NCBI RefSeq assembly: GCF_902712915.1
Contig: NZ_CACTIA010000005.1
Location: 3,136,501 to 3,200,500, forward strand
DNA from: Acidiphilium sp. C61
Lineage (GTDB): Bacteria; Pseudomonadota; Alphaproteobacteria; Acetobacterales; Acetobacteraceae
DNA: 64,000 nucleotides
Reading direction: 5' to 3'
The notes beneath the pieces are model-generated. The model had not been told where the DNA came from and searched no databases. It was given only the letters and a program-made list of their open reading frames with translations. Shown piece after piece: positions 34,762 to 44,490 of the stretch (positions are counted from its first letter, which is position 1; the number at the start of each line of letters is the position of its first letter). The translations under genes and the position numbers were made by a program.

Positions 34762-35898
34762 CCCCGGCCGCACGCCGCCGGCCGCCATCGCCATGTCTAC
34801 AGGTGCTGCCTGCGGCATCGGCCCGGCAAGCCGCACCTCGGAGACCGGCAAGGCAAGCTCCGCCCCGTGCAGCCGCACGATCCGCCCCAGCTCGATCAGC
34901 AGCCGCTCCTGGATCGCGAGCGACTCCGCCCACACCACCGTCCGGGTGAAGCACCACACCATGATCTGCAATGCGTGCGTGCCATACTGGTCGAAATACA
35001 CCATCGCGCCGAGCGACTGGTCGATGTCGGGATGATTGTCGACATGCTGGCGGCACGCCTCGGTGATCGCTTCCAGCCGGTCGAAATCGGCGTAGCGGAT
35101 CGCGATCGTGGTGCTGATCTGCCGCGCCTGCATCCGCGGCGGCGTCTGCACCACCGATGAATTGAAAATCTGGTTCGGCACGTAATAGGGCCTGGTGTCG
35201 AAGCCGCGCAGCGTCGTGGTCCGCCAGCCGATATGCTCGACCGTGCCATACACGTTCTGCGAGGGCAGCACGATCCACTCGCCCACCTTGAACGGCCGGT
35301 CGAGATAGACCACCAGCGCGCCGAACAGGTTGGCGGTCACACCCTGCGCGGCGAAGCCGACGGCGATGCCCGCCACCCCGCCAAAGGCGAGCAGGCTGGC
35401 GATCGAGAAATTCAGCTCCCGCAGCACCATCATCCCGATCACCGCGACCACGAGAATGCGCGTGATCTTGCCGATCGCATCGACCAGCATCGGGTCCGGG
35501 GTCTCGCCGCGCCGCGCCGCGACATGCGCCGGATAGGCGCGCTCGCCCACCGCGACCACGCGCAGCGCCGCCCAGGCGATCGTCAGCAGCATCACCACCT
35601 TGAGCACCACCGGCAGGATCGCCAGCAGACCCGTGAGGCGCAGCGGCGTCGCCACCGCGAGGGCGGTGAAATACAGCGCCAGCGCCCAGATCCCGACGAC
35701 GACCGGCGGCAGCAGGCGGGCGAAGATCGCGGCGCGCATCCGGTGCCCGTGCCGCTCCGACCAGCGCGCGAGGATCCCCAGCGCCGCGCGCGAGGAAGCG
35801 GTGCCGCCGATGCCGAGCAGCAGCGCGACCGCAACGCCGATGATGGTCGAAAGATGGGCCATCCAGAACGATGCCGTTCCGGCCACGAGATTTTGCAT
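34759..35898 (-). CDS. MscS-family mechanosensitive ion channel
   Basis: A 379-residue small-conductance channel that releases solutes on osmotic downshock. Several membrane helices fill the N-terminal half. The pore helix and beta domain are recognisable in FGGVAGIAVGFAAQGVTANL, then GALVVYLDRPFKVGEWI and GTVEHIGWRTTTLRGFD, followed by YYVPNQIFNSSVVQTPPRM. I start at ATG 35898, which has GGAGGAG nine bases upstream. The TAG stop comes from the adjoining repeat. Confidence 0.92.
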   Translation of the reverse strand: MQNLVAGTASFWMAHLSTIIGVAVALLLGIGGTASSRAALGILARWSERHGHRMRAAIFARLLPPVVVGIWALALYFTALAVATPLRLTGLLAILPVVLKVVMLLTIAWAALRVVAVGERAYPAHVAARRGETPDPMLVDAIGKITRILVVAVIGMMVLRELNFSIASLLAFGGVAGIAVGFAAQGVTANLFGALVVYLDRPFKVGEWIVLPSQNVYGTVEHIGWRTTTLRGFDTRPYYVPNQIFNSSVVQTPPRMQARQISTTIAIRYADFDRLEAITEACRQHVDNHPDIDQSLGAMVYFDQYGTHALQIMVWCFTRTVVWAESLAIQERLLIELGRIVRLHGAELALPVSEVRLAGPMPQAAPVDMAMAAGGVRPG

Positions 35899-36117
35899 TT
35901 GTGTTCGCTCCTCCGCGGATGGGCCCGGCAGGTGAGCGCCGGGGCGGAGTCCGTGCCGCGCACGGACCATGGGGCATGAACGGCGGGCGAAGCCCCCGCG
36001 CACGCACAATCAGTCGGTGCTCTGGAGGTGGGGGCGGGGAGGGGCGCTGTAAACCCGGCGGCGGCGAATCCGCTTTCGCCTTGCCCACCCAAGGCACTTC
36101 ATGGTCTTGTTTTGTTC

Positions 36118-36765
36118 ATGACGATTGCCGTTCGCTTCGCCGCCATCATCGATGGTCTACGCCGCGCCGTCGCCGCGCGCGCGGTGAAGGATGCGTTCTT
36201 CGTGTTCGACCAGACGATGAAGCCCGCATCGCCGCACCGGCCGCTGGTGGTCCGGCTCTGGACGTGGCTGGGCCGTCTGTCCCGCCGCTTCACCGCCCTT
36301 GCTGCCGGCGCCCCGAAGAAGCGCGCCCCGAAGAAGCGCGCTCAAGCCCCGCAACTTTCCCCCTCTCGCGCAGCCATCTCCAGCACGGCCAACCCCCTGC
36401 CGCGCCACCGCGCCTGGCTGCTCGCCCCGGTGCCCGAATCCCGTTGCAGTGCCAGCCAGCTCCGCGCCCTGCTCGACGATCCCGAAGCCCTCGCCCTGAT
36501 CGGGTCGGATCCGCGCTTCGCCCGGCTGCTCCGCCCGCTCTGCCACATGCTGGGACTCCGCCTGCCGCCCTGTCTCGTCAGGACAGCGCGGCCGCACCCG
36601 GCCCAGCCACCGCCGCACCAGGCGCATGATCCGCGCGTTGCACCCGCCAGCGCTTCGCCCGTCGCATCCCCTGGCACATCGCCCGGCATATCGCCCGGTA
36701 CGTCCTTTGGCATATCCTCGGACGTCACGCCGCCATGGCTGCATCCGCCGCCGGTGCCCACCTGA
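36118..36765 (+). CDS. Hypothetical protein, low-complexity C-terminus
   Basis: A 215-residue open frame starting MTIAVRFAAIIDGLRRAVAA. A middle block (CSASQLRALLDDPEALALIG then SDPRFARLLRPLCHMLGLRL) looks like genuine globular coding sequence, with helical character. The last 50 residues are Pro/Ser/Gly/His-rich, with a repeated S-P-G-x-S pattern. I do not recognise a family. An open frame also exists on the other strand, but it is a compositional shadow. Coding status is probable, not certain. Confidence 0.5.
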   Translation: MTIAVRFAAIIDGLRRAVAARAVKDAFFVFDQTMKPASPHRPLVVRLWTWLGRLSRRFTALAAGAPKKRAPKKRAQAPQLSPSRAAISSTANPLPRHRAWLLAPVPESRCSASQLRALLDDPEALALIGSDPRFARLLRPLCHMLGLRLPPCLVRTARPHPAQPPPHQAHDPRVAPASASPVASPGTSPGISPGTSFGISSDVTPPWLHPPPVPT

Positions 36766-36839
36766 AACGCGACACCGCATCGCTCCGCACCCACAGGGTC
36801 GCGGAGCCGCGCGCGCTGCCCGCGCGGGTCAATCCCGGC

Positions 36840-37583
36840 TCAGAGTTTCGTGGTCGTCTCCGCCGGCAGCTGCGCCCGCCGCTCGCTGTAGCGATCCACC
36901 AGATACTCGGCCCGGTCGCGCAGCAGCCAGGTGAAGCGCACCAGCTCCTCCATCACATCGACCAGCCGGTCGTAATAGGGCGAGGGCAGCATCCGCCCGT
37001 CCGCGTCGAATTGCTCATAGGCCTTGGCGACGCTGGACTGGTTGGGAATGGTGAACATCCGCATCCACCGCCCGAGCAGGCGCAGCGTGTTCACCGCGTT
37101 GAAACTCTGCGACCCGCCCGAAACCTGCATCACCGCCAGCACTCGCCCCTGGGTCGGCCGCACCGCGCCGATCTCCAGCGGAATCCAGTCGATCTGGTTC
37201 TTCATCACCCCGGTGATCGCGCCATGCATTTCCGGACTGCACCAGACCTGCGCCTCCGACCACAGCGAGAGCGCGCGCAGCTCCTGCACCTTCGGATGAT
37301 CGGCCGAAACGCTTTGCGCCACCGGCAGCTCGCGCGGATCGAAAATCCGCGCCTCCGCCCCCATCAGCCCGAGCAGCCGCGCCGCCTCCTCGATGAGAAA
37401 CCGCGAATAGGAGCGCTCGCGCAGCGATCCATACAGCAGCAGCACCCGCGGCCGGTGCGTCGCCCGCGCCACCGGCTCCAGCCGCGCTGGATCGGGCATC
37501 GCCAGACACGCCCGCTCGAGCGCCGGAAAGCCGTCACCGCCACCATCCCTGAACCGCTCGTCCTGCTGCATCACCCGCCCCAT
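36840..37583 (-). CDS. arsH: ArsH-type NADPH-dependent FMN reductase
   Basis: ArsH is a flavoprotein associated with resistance to trivalent organoarsenicals. The flavodoxin-like fold begins [20 protein letters not shown], then [20 protein letters not shown] and [20 protein letters not shown], which are ArsH hallmarks, and ends with [15 protein letters not shown]. Two nearby ATGs (37583, 37571) are possible starts. No arsR, arsB or arsC is adjacent, so this is an orphan copy in the window. An AT-rich stretch at 37697-37715 (TTTTGTATAAAATATATTT) may hold its promoter. Confidence 0.9.
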   Translation of the reverse strand: MGRVMQQDERFRDGGGDGFPALERACLAMPDPARLEPVARATHRPRVLLLYGSLRERSYSRFLIEEAARLLGLMGAEARIFDPRELPVAQSVSADHPKVQELRALSLWSEAQVWCSPEMHGAITGVMKNQIDWIPLEIGAVRPTQGRVLAVMQVSGGSQSFNAVNTLRLLGRWMRMFTIPNQSSVAKAYEQFDADGRMLPSPYYDRLVDVMEELVRFTWLLRDRAEYLVDRYSERRAQLPAETTTKL

Positions 37584-37715
37584 GTTCCCATCACGACCCC
37601 ACCGCCAAGCGGCCCGATCCCCTATGACGAAACACCCCAAAGGTCCATGTGCGACCTGCAGCACCGAATCCAGTGGCAGAGGGAAAGTCCGCTCGTTTTG
37701 TATAAAATATATTTG

Positions 37716-37820
37716 GGAGCATCATCCGATCAGATGGAATCATCTGATCGAATAAAGATGCTCTGTTTATCAACAAGATAGAGCACGACATCCAATCCGG
37801 ATTGATCGGAACGTGCTCTA
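37716..37820. repeat. Two-hairpin repeat, copy 9 (A-B order)
   Basis: GGAGCATCATCCGATCAG ... ATCTGATCGAATAAAGATGC, linker TGTTTATCAACAAGAT, then AGAGCACGACATCCAATCC ... GATCGGAACGTGCTCTAG. The closing CTA encodes the TAG stop of bciA on the minus strand. Confidence 0.88.
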
Positions 37821-38897
37821 GAAGACGGCGTGATCTCCACGTTCCGGCGCGGGCGCTCCAGCTAGAACTGAGCGGTAGAAGTCAAAAAGGGTTTGCGTTC
37901 CCGTCGAAGGCGTTGCGGTTGCGTCGTAATCGCCCGTTTTCGGGTCCAATACGAGCATGGATTCAGTGGCGTAATAGCGGCCGATTCGCGCCAGTTCCGC
38001 CTTTTGCGCCAGCGACGGCGAGATGCGGCCCAGGGCCCCGAGCCCCCCCGCAATCATGTCGAGGAGGGCCACCGGCACCGATCGAAATTTGGGCGGGCGG
38101 CCCAGCAGCGCGAACAGGGCCTCGCCCTGCTGACGCGGTGTGATTGCGTCACCAGGGCCGCCGATCGGCAGGATGCGGTTCAAACGATCTTCCTCCTGGA
38201 GGCAGTCAGCAATGTAATCAGCCAGATCGTCATCGCTGATGGGCTTGCAGGCGGTCAGGTTGCCGTTGCCAAAGACCAGGAAGGGTTGCCCGCGCCGCAC
38301 GCGCTCGATTTGGCCCGACAGCGACTTAAAGAAGGCTGTCGGTCGCACGATGGAATAGCTCAAGCCGGACTCGATCAGCGCCGCTTCGAAGGCAAGCTTG
38401 GCTTGCTGAAAGGCGAGGAGCGGCTTTTGTACACAGATGGCGGATAGCAGCACAAAATGGCCGACGCCGGCCTGCCTCGCAGCATTCAGAACGTTGAGGT
38501 GAGCGCCATAGTCGATCGCCCAGGCGTCTTTGGGCGCACCCGTGCGCGAGGCCAAACAGGATACCAGGGCGTCGAACCGCTCGCCTGCAAATCCGTCGCG
38601 AGAAAGCGAAACAGCGTCGGTTGGATCCAGCACCCTTACCGCTGCTCCCTGCAAGGCCCTAGCGATCTCCGCCTGCCCAAGCGATCCGCCAACGCCAGAG
38701 CGCGTCCGGACGAAACAGACGACCTCGTGCCCACGCCGCACGAGTGCTGCGGCCGTCGCGCGGCCGATGGTGCCGCTGGCTCCAAGGACACAAACGCGTT
38801 TGCGCACCTTCGCGCGAGGTGCGTCTGGCGTAGTCGCGGGTTCGACGGTGCGGGTGAGTCCCAATTCCGGCACGGTTGTCCCTACGCTCTCCGACAT
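37818..38897 (-). CDS. bciA: 3,8-divinyl chlorophyllide 8-vinyl reductase (BciA type)
   Basis: BciA reduces the C8 vinyl group of divinyl (proto)chlorophyllide with NADPH during (bacterio)chlorophyll synthesis. The Rossmann motif is VCVLGASGTIGRATAAALVR. Further BciA-like segments are LVSCLASRTGAPKDAWAIDY, FVLLSAICVQKPLLAFQQAK and YSIVRPTAFFKSLSGQIERV. About 359 residues from ATG 38897; an upstream ATG at 38954 is possible. The TAG stop is supplied by repeat copy 9, and an IS3-family element ends 75 bases upstream of the start. An NmrA-like reductase of other function is the alternative. Confidence 0.8.
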   Translation of the reverse strand: MSESVGTTVPELGLTRTVEPATTPDAPRAKVRKRVCVLGASGTIGRATAAALVRRGHEVVCFVRTRSGVGGSLGQAEIARALQGAAVRVLDPTDAVSLSRDGFAGERFDALVSCLASRTGAPKDAWAIDYGAHLNVLNAARQAGVGHFVLLSAICVQKPLLAFQQAKLAFEAALIESGLSYSIVRPTAFFKSLSGQIERVRRGQPFLVFGNGNLTACKPISDDDLADYIADCLQEEDRLNRILPIGGPGDAITPRQQGEALFALLGRPPKFRSVPVALLDMIAGGLGALGRISPSLAQKAELARIGRYYATESMLVLDPKTGDYDATATPSTGTQTLFDFYRSVLAGAPAPERGDHAVF

Positions 38898-39053
38898 GGT
38901 CTCATCAACAGCCCGGCTCACACGTTGCAGCCAATTTTGAGGTTTGTACCACATCGCGCGGTATCGTGATCTGTGAAGTGGACCCTTTGGTGTGGACCAC
39001 TTGGGGCGGGATTTAAGATGGAAGCTGATCCGTTCTGATCTCCCAAAGGGCTA

Positions 39054-40001
39054 TCAAGCTACCTGCTGTTGTTGCGGCTGTGGAGATGTGGGCAACGTGG
39101 TAGCGTTGTCCAAGCTTCTCCGCAGGATAAGCGTCATATCCACGGCCGCCGGCGGCAGAATGCCGACCATTGCTTCGCGCCACACCGCCATCGGCGCGCG
39201 GTTGTCCAACGCCATGTGAGGGCGTTGGTGGTTGTAGAAGTCAAACCATTGGCCCAGGCCGGCGCGCAGTTCCGTGCCGTCAGCGTAGCCCTTGATATAC
39301 AGGTCTTCGTATTTCAGCGATCGCCAGAGCCGCTCGATGAACACGTTGTCCATCCAGCGCCCCTTGCCGTCCATCGAGATCCGGATCTCCGCCGCGGTCA
39401 GGACGTCGGTGAACGCCATCGAGGTGAATTGCGAACCCTGGTCGGTGTTGAAGATTTCCGGCTTGCCGAACCGGGACAGGGCCTCTTCGAGCGCCGAGAT
39501 GCAAAAGCCGGTGTCCATCGTGTTCGAGACCCGCCAGGCCAGCACCGCTCGGCTATGCCAGTCCATGATCGCCACCAGGTAGAGAAAGCCGCGGCCCATC
39601 GGCAGGTAGGTGATATCGGCGCACCAGACCCGGTTCGGCCGGTCGATCACCAGGTCCCGTAACAGATACGGGTAGATCCGGTGCCCCGCCGACGGCTTGC
39701 TGGTCCGCGGCTTCGGCCCGAGCGCCGCAATCCCCATCAGCCGCATCAGCCGTTGCACTCGCTTGCGGTTGACCCGCAGCCCCTCGGCCGCGAGCACCGC
39801 CATCAGCCGGCGCGAGCCCAGAAACGGCCAGCGCAAAAACAGCTCGTCGATCCGCCGCATCACGTCCAGATCATTGTCGTTCGCCGCACGACGCCGTCGG
39901 TACACCCCGGATCGCGCCAGCCCTAGCAGCGCGCACTGCCGGCGGATCGACAGCACAGCATGATCGCGATCGAGCTTCGCTCGCCGGTCCGGCACGCTCA
40001 T
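39054..40001 (-). CDS. IS3-family transposase OrfB (DDE integrase domain)
   Basis: 315 residues. A helix-turn-helix-like N-terminus ([20 protein letters not shown]) precedes the rve integrase core. Catalytic residues are visible as Asp in [20 protein letters not shown], Asp in [14 protein letters not shown] and Glu in [17 protein letters not shown]. It overlaps the orfA stop (ATGA). A T6 run near the end of orfA could allow a -1 shift to make the OrfAB transposase. All catalytic residues are present, so the element may still be active. Confidence 0.93.
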   Translation of the reverse strand: MSVPDRRAKLDRDHAVLSIRRQCALLGLARSGVYRRRRAANDNDLDVMRRIDELFLRWPFLGSRRLMAVLAAEGLRVNRKRVQRLMRLMGIAALGPKPRTSKPSAGHRIYPYLLRDLVIDRPNRVWCADITYLPMGRGFLYLVAIMDWHSRAVLAWRVSNTMDTGFCISALEEALSRFGKPEIFNTDQGSQFTSMAFTDVLTAAEIRISMDGKGRWMDNVFIERLWRSLKYEDLYIKGYADGTELRAGLGQWFDFYNHQRPHMALDNRAPMAVWREAMVGILPPAAVDMTLILRRSLDNATTLPTSPQPQQQQVA

Positions 40002-40285
40002 CTTCCGGACCTCTTTGCTAAAAAATCGTTCTCGATCGTCAGTTGGCCGATTTTCGCATGCAGCTTCTCGATCTCCCGCTGCCCGGCGGCCTCCGCATCC
40101 TGCCCGATCTTCGGATCAAACGCCCGCGCCGCCTGCTCCTGCAGTTGCTTCTTCCAAGCGTAAATCTGGTTCGGATGAACCTGATACCGCGCCGCCAAGT
40201 CAGCAACCGTTGCCTGCTCGCGCAGCGCCTCCAAGGCAATCTTCGCCTTCAGCCCCGCCTCAATCTTCCGTCTCGTCTTGCTCAT
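39998..40285 (-). CDS. IS3-family transposase OrfA (helix-turn-helix)
   Basis: 95 residues. The HTH reads [20 protein letters not shown], then [20 protein letters not shown], followed by a leucine-zipper-like helix ([20 protein letters not shown]) typical of OrfA. It binds the element's ends and joins OrfB by frameshift. Confidence 0.92.
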   Translation of the reverse strand: MSKTRRKIEAGLKAKIALEALREQATVADLAARYQVHPNQIYAWKKQLQEQAARAFDPKIGQDAEAAGQREIEKLHAKIGQLTIENDFLAKRSGR

Positions 40286-40361
40286 GTTCCGCTCCGTCTA
40301 TCATGACAAAACGGCCAATTTCCAACTTAGCCCCTGGTCCCATTTCTAGGATCCACTTCAC

Positions 40362-40610
40362 TACGCCACGATCGACGCGGTTGAGACCTTTGTTGACCAC
40401 CATTACGAGGAACAGGTGCGCAAACTGCCAGATCATGGGCCTGGCGGCGCGCTGCGCGCGCTGCTGGTCGCCTGCCAGGCGGATGAGGTGGAACATCGTG
40501 ATCAGGCGCGGGCCGCGGCCATAGCCGGCCCCGGCAGGCTGACGCTGGGATGGCAGTGGCTGGTTGGCGCCGGCAGCGCGTTGGCCGTTTTGGCTGCCCG
40601 GCGGGTGTAA
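40362..40610 (+). pseudogene. coq7: coq7 fragment: C-terminal part of demethoxyubiquinone hydroxylase
   Basis: Directly after the IS3 right end an open frame reads YATIDAVETFVDHHYEEQV and later CQADEVEHRDQA, ending in a hydrophobic WQWLVGAGSALAVLAARRV tail. These match the second half of COQ7, a di-iron enzyme of ubiquinone synthesis, including one EVxHRD iron-binding motif. The N-terminal half with the remaining ligands is absent, and left of the IS lies bciA. The gene was truncated by the insertion and an associated deletion. The TAA overlaps the next ATG (TAATG). Confidence 0.8.
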
Positions 40611-40819
40611 TGACCGCCCGTCCAACCGTTTATTACGATGGCGGCTGTCCGGTTTGTTCGCGGGAGGTCCAGGTCTACAAGGCCCGCGGCGGATCTGCTT
40701 CCTTCGTCTGGGTGGATGTGGCGCAGGCGGACGAGGCAGCGCTTGGACCCGGATTGACGCGTGATGACGCACTCGCGCGCATGCATGTGCGGCGCGCGGA
40801 TGGGACCATGGTCAATTGA
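40610..40819 (+). CDS. Truncated DCC-family (DUF393) thiol oxidoreductase-like protein
   Basis: A 69-residue product beginning PTVYYDGGCPVCSREVQVYK, which carries the DxxCPxC motif of the DCC family, thioredoxin-like proteins of unknown role. Family members are usually 110-140 residues, and here the frame stops after RADGTMVN, where the conserved second half should begin. It is translationally coupled to the coq7 remnant and is probably also decaying. Downstream, 40820-40915 holds nothing recognisable. Confidence 0.65.
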   Translation: MTARPTVYYDGGCPVCSREVQVYKARGGSASFVWVDVAQADEAALGPGLTRDDALARMHVRRADGTMVN

Positions 40820-40915
40820 GGGGTATCTCGTGAGACGGATTAGGACGCCGCCACGGAGGAAAGTGATGAGATTTCAGGTGGTTGATACTGATTGAGATCG
40901 CGTGAGAAGCGAAAC

Positions 40916-41005
40916 TGGCGGAGGGAGTGGGATTCGAACCCACGGTACGTTTTCACGCACACACGCTTTCCAAGCGTGCGCCTTCGACCGCTCGGCCATC
41001 CCTCC
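40916..41005 (-). tRNA. tRNA-Ser (anticodon GGA)
   Basis: The minus strand gives acceptor GGAGGGA/TCCCTCC, D arm with GGCCGAGCGGTCGAAGGC, anticodon loop CTTGGAA (GGA), a long variable arm typical of serine tRNAs, T arm GGTTCGAATCC and an encoded CCA. Length is 90 bases. Confidence 0.97.
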
Positions 41006-41058
41006 GGCGCAGCGGCTTCATAGCCAACAACCGCGCCGGGCTCAAGCGGGGGGTGGCG

Positions 41059-42402
41059 TTATTCCTCGGCGGTGTCGAGATCGAGCAGGGCAGGGGCTTC
41101 GGTGGGGTCGAGCTCGTCGATGTCGCGCAGCTTGCGGCCGACGGCGCGGATGCGGACCTGGGTGCTGTCGATCCCTTTCGAGAGCTGTTCGGCGCGTTTC
41201 GCCAGCGCCTCGATGCTCTCGCCGAGCTTGCCCCATTCGAGCTTCACCGCCGAGAGGATGCGGCCGATTTCGCCGGCGCGGCGCTCGAGCTGGACGGTGA
41301 AATGGCCAACCCGGATCGTGTGCAGCAAGGCGGGCAGCAGGCTCGGGCTCTGGATCAGCACCCGGTGCTCGCGCTGCACCTGCTCGACCAGGCCGGGAAT
41401 CCGGGCAACCTCGGCGAACAGGCCCTCGCTCGGCAGGTACAGGATCGCGATATCCGTCGTGCGGGGCGGGCGGATGTATTTCTGGGCGATCTTCTTCGCC
41501 TCGTCGCGGATGCGGGCGCTGAGCGCCCGCAGCGCCTGGGTTTCGCCGTCGCGGTCGCCCGCCTCGGCGGCGAGCAGCAGGCGGTCGTAATCCTCGGTCG
41601 GGAATTTCGCGTCGATCGGTAGCCAGACCGGCTGATCCCCCTCGCGCACCGGCATGCGCAGCGCGAATTCGACCGCCTCGGCGCCGTTCGGATCGGCGCG
41701 GAAATTGGCTTCGAACGTGCCGGGCGGCAGCGTGTCGTCCAGCGTCTGGCGGATCTGCGCCTCGCCCCAGCCGCCGCGCGATTTCACGTTGGCGAACAGC
41801 CGCTTGAGATCGCCCACCTGGGTGGCGACCGACTGCACCTGGCCGATCGCCTGCTGCACCTGGGCGAACTGCTCGGCCACGCGCTGGAAGCTCTCGCCGA
41901 TCTTCTGCTCCAGCGCCGATTGCAGCTTCTCGTCCACCGCCGCGCGCATCGCGTCGAGCTTGGCTTCATTGCCGGTGCGGATTTCATCGAGCTTCTGCTC
42001 GACGCGGCCGCGCAGCGCCTCCTGCCCCTCGCGCAGGGCGAGCGAGACGCCGGCGAGATCGCGGTTCATCCGATCGGCGAGCAGCGTCTGGCTCTCGGTC
42101 AGCCGGGCGATCGCGGCCATGGTCTCGCTGAGCCCCTGGGCGCGGCCGGCCTGCGCCGCCGATTCGGCCTCGGCCAGCTTGCCGGCGAGCAGGAGGGAGA
42201 GGTCGCTCATCGCGCCGTGCAGCCGCGCGAGCTGCTCGCCTTGCGCCCGCGCGCCGTCCTGCACGCGGTCGAACGCCTCGCGCAGCCCGGCGCGGGATTG
42301 TTCGGCGATCTCGCCGCGCAGGGCGGCGATCTGGCGGGATTGCAGGAGCGCGAGGGCGACGAGGATCGCGGTGCCGATCGCGGCGATGGCGGCGGCGAGC
42401 AC
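41059..42402 (-). CDS. rmuC: RmuC-family DNA recombination protein
   Basis: RmuC is a membrane-anchored, coiled-coil protein with a nuclease-like C-terminal domain, implicated in limiting inversion at short inverted repeats. The N-terminus is a membrane helix (VLAAAIAAIGTAILVALALL), then about 180 residues of coiled coil. The conserved domain follows with RGGWGEAQIRQTLDDTLPPG, LPIDAKFPTEDY and TTDIAILYLPSEGLFAEVAR. Start is ambiguous: the frame is open through lepA, and I use GTG at 42402, five bases after the lepA stop on this strand. The last residues are acidic. Confidence 0.88.
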   Translation of the reverse strand: MLAAAIAAIGTAILVALALLQSRQIAALRGEIAEQSRAGLREAFDRVQDGARAQGEQLARLHGAMSDLSLLLAGKLAEAESAAQAGRAQGLSETMAAIARLTESQTLLADRMNRDLAGVSLALREGQEALRGRVEQKLDEIRTGNEAKLDAMRAAVDEKLQSALEQKIGESFQRVAEQFAQVQQAIGQVQSVATQVGDLKRLFANVKSRGGWGEAQIRQTLDDTLPPGTFEANFRADPNGAEAVEFALRMPVREGDQPVWLPIDAKFPTEDYDRLLLAAEAGDRDGETQALRALSARIRDEAKKIAQKYIRPPRTTDIAILYLPSEGLFAEVARIPGLVEQVQREHRVLIQSPSLLPALLHTIRVGHFTVQLERRAGEIGRILSAVKLEWGKLGESIEALAKRAEQLSKGIDSTQVRIRAVGRKLRDIDELDPTEAPALLDLDTAEE

Positions 42403-42407
42403 CGGGC

Positions 42408-44213
42408 TCAGGCGTCCATCTTCAGGGCGGCGAGGAAGGCGGTCTGCGGGATTTCGACCTTGCCGAACTGGCGCATCCGCTTCTTGCCCTCCTTCTGCTT
42501 CTCCAGCAGCTTGCGCTTGCGGCTGATGTCGCCGCCATAGCACTTGGCGGTGACGTCCTTCGACAGCGCGCCGAGGGTTTCGCGGGCGATCACCCGGCCG
42601 CCGATCGCCGCCTGGATGGCGATCTTGAAGAGCTGCCGGGGGATCAGGTCCTTCAGCTTGGCGCAGATCGCGCGGCCGCGGGTGTCGGCGACGGAGCGAT
42701 GGGCGATGAAGGCCAGCGCGTCCACCGGCTCCTGGTTGACCAGGATGGAGATCTTCACGAGATCGCCGTCGACATAGTCGTCCATCTGGTAGTCGAAGCT
42801 GGCATAGCCGCGGCTGACCGATTTCAGCCGGTCGTAGAAATCGAACACCACCTCGTTGAGCGGCAGCCGGTAGACCGCCATGGCGCGGTTGCCGACATAG
42901 GTGAGGTCGACCTGCTGGCCGCGGCGCTCGTTGCAGAGGGTAAGGACGGCGCCGAGATAATCGTCCGGCACCATGATGGTGGCGCGGATCCACGGCTCCT
43001 CGATATGGTCGATGATCGAGCCGTCCGGCATGTCCGCCGGGTTGTGCAGCTCCATCATCTCGCCGCTGGTCTTGTAGAGCCGGTAGACCACCGAGGGCGC
43101 CGTCGCGATCAGGTCGAGATCGAATTCGCGCGACAGGCGCTCCTGGATGATTTCGAGGTGCAGCAGGCCGAGAAAGCCGCAGCGGAAGCCGAAGCCGAGC
43201 GCCGCCGAGGTCTCGGCCTCGTAATGGAAGCTCGCATCGTTGAGCCGCAGCTTGGCGAGGCTGTCGCGCAGCTTCTCGAAATCGTCGGCATCGACCGGGT
43301 AGAGCCCGCACCAGACCACCGGGATCGACGGCTTGAAGCCGGGCAGGGGTTCGGTGGCGGGGACGCGGTCGTCGGTGATCGTGTCGCCCACGTTGCAGTC
43401 GGCCACCGTCTTGATGGCGGCGGTGATGTAGCCGATCTCGCCGGGGCCGAGATCGGCCTGCGGGGTCAGCTTCGGCGAGAAGGTGCCGACCTGGTCGATG
43501 GTATGGACGGCGCCGTTCGACATCATGCGGACGCGCTGGCCCTTGCGCAGCCGACCGTCGCGCACGCGCACGAGAATGATCACACCGAGATAGGGGTCAT
43601 ACCAGCTATCGACCAGCATCGCCTTGAGCGGGGCGGCGGCGTCGCCCTTCGGCGGCGGCAGGCGGGTGACGAGCGCTTCCAGCACCGCCTCGATATTGAT
43701 GCCGGTCTTGGCGGAGATCTCCACCGCGTCCGATGCGTCGAGCCCGATCACGTCCTCGATCTGCTGCTTCACCCGCTCGGGCTCGGCGGCCGGCAGGTCG
43801 ATCTTGTTGAGCACGGGGACGATCTCGTGATTGGCGTCGATCGCCTGGTACACGTTCGCCAGCGTCTGCGCCTCCACGCCCTGCGAGGCGTCGACCACCA
43901 GCAGCGAGCCCTCGCAGGCGGCGAGCGAGCGGCTCACCTCGTAGGCGAAATCGACATGGCCGGGCGTGTCCATCAGGTTCAGGACATAGGTCTGGCCGTC
44001 CTTCGCCTTGTAGTTGAGGCGCACGGTCTGCGCCTTGATGGTGATCCCGCGCTCTTTCTCGATATCCATGTTGTCGAGCACCTGCTCGGTCATCTCGCGG
44101 GCGGAGAGCGCGCCGGTGGTCTGGATCAGCCGGTCGGCCAGGGTCGATTTGCCGTGGTCGATATGGGCGATGATCGAGAAGTTGCGGATCAGTTCGGTGG
44201 GGGTCGAGGTCAT
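42408..44213 (-). CDS. lepA: Elongation factor 4 (back-translocase GTPase LepA)
   Basis: A 601-residue ribosomal GTPase. G1 is [14 protein letters not shown], the switch region is [20 protein letters not shown]3 is [20 protein letters not shown] and G4 is [15 protein letters not shown]. The LepA-specific C-terminal domain ends with [20 protein letters not shown] and [16 protein letters not shown], expected for tRNA binding. Length and motifs are complete. rmuC follows immediately downstream on the same strand. Confidence 0.97.
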   Translation of the reverse strand: MTSTPTELIRNFSIIAHIDHGKSTLADRLIQTTGALSAREMTEQVLDNMDIEKERGITIKAQTVRLNYKAKDGQTYVLNLMDTPGHVDFAYEVSRSLAACEGSLLVVDASQGVEAQTLANVYQAIDANHEIVPVLNKIDLPAAEPERVKQQIEDVIGLDASDAVEISAKTGINIEAVLEALVTRLPPPKGDAAAPLKAMLVDSWYDPYLGVIILVRVRDGRLRKGQRVRMMSNGAVHTIDQVGTFSPKLTPQADLGPGEIGYITAAIKTVADCNVGDTITDDRVPATEPLPGFKPSIPVVWCGLYPVDADDFEKLRDSLAKLRLNDASFHYEAETSAALGFGFRCGFLGLLHLEIIQERLSREFDLDLIATAPSVVYRLYKTSGEMMELHNPADMPDGSIIDHIEEPWIRATIMVPDDYLGAVLTLCNERRGQQVDLTYVGNRAMAVYRLPLNEVVFDFYDRLKSVSRGYASFDYQMDDYVDGDLVKISILVNQEPVDALAFIAHRSVADTRGRAICAKLKDLIPRQLFKIAIQAAIGGRVIARETLGALSKDVTAKCYGGDISRKRKLLEKQKEGKKRMRQFGKVEIPQTAFLAALKMDA

Positions 44214-44490
44214 GCGCGCTCTTTAATCGAGATCGGGGCTTCTGTCAGCTTCATTGCGCGGCGGCGGCGCCCGGCCGGTGCGGCGCTGATCGATATATCT
44301 CGGTCGCATCGCGCCATTGAAAAGAGCGATCGGTTGCGCCACACACGCTTGCGGTCACGGAACGGTGACGCGGCGGGACGTGACATCGGCGCTGTGCCTT
44401 CCCATGTCCCGGACAGGATCGGCGTTCTGCCGATACGCCCGCTCCGGCACCGGACCGTCGTCCATCACGACCTGCGTTGAGGAGATCTGC

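Larger units (their letters stand above)
38973..40361 (-). mobile_element. IS3-family insertion sequence, about 1.39 kb
   Basis: Ends share the inverted repeat GTGAAGTGGA(C/T)CCT (left from 38973, right to 40361 in reverse complement). Inside are overlapping orfA and orfB on the minus strand. No convincing target duplication is seen at the flanks (left GATCT, right TACGC), which fits a rearrangement after insertion. The right end abuts a coq7 fragment. Confidence 0.85.

Noticed and set aside
36157..36780. A gene on the minus strand opposite the hypothetical protein at 36118-36765
   Set aside because: It lacks globular-looking segments; the plus-strand frame has a more protein-like central block.
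41059..43311. A 750-codon RmuC protein extending through lepA
   Set aside because: The extension is lepA sequence read in another frame; RmuC's membrane anchor begins just after the lepA stop.
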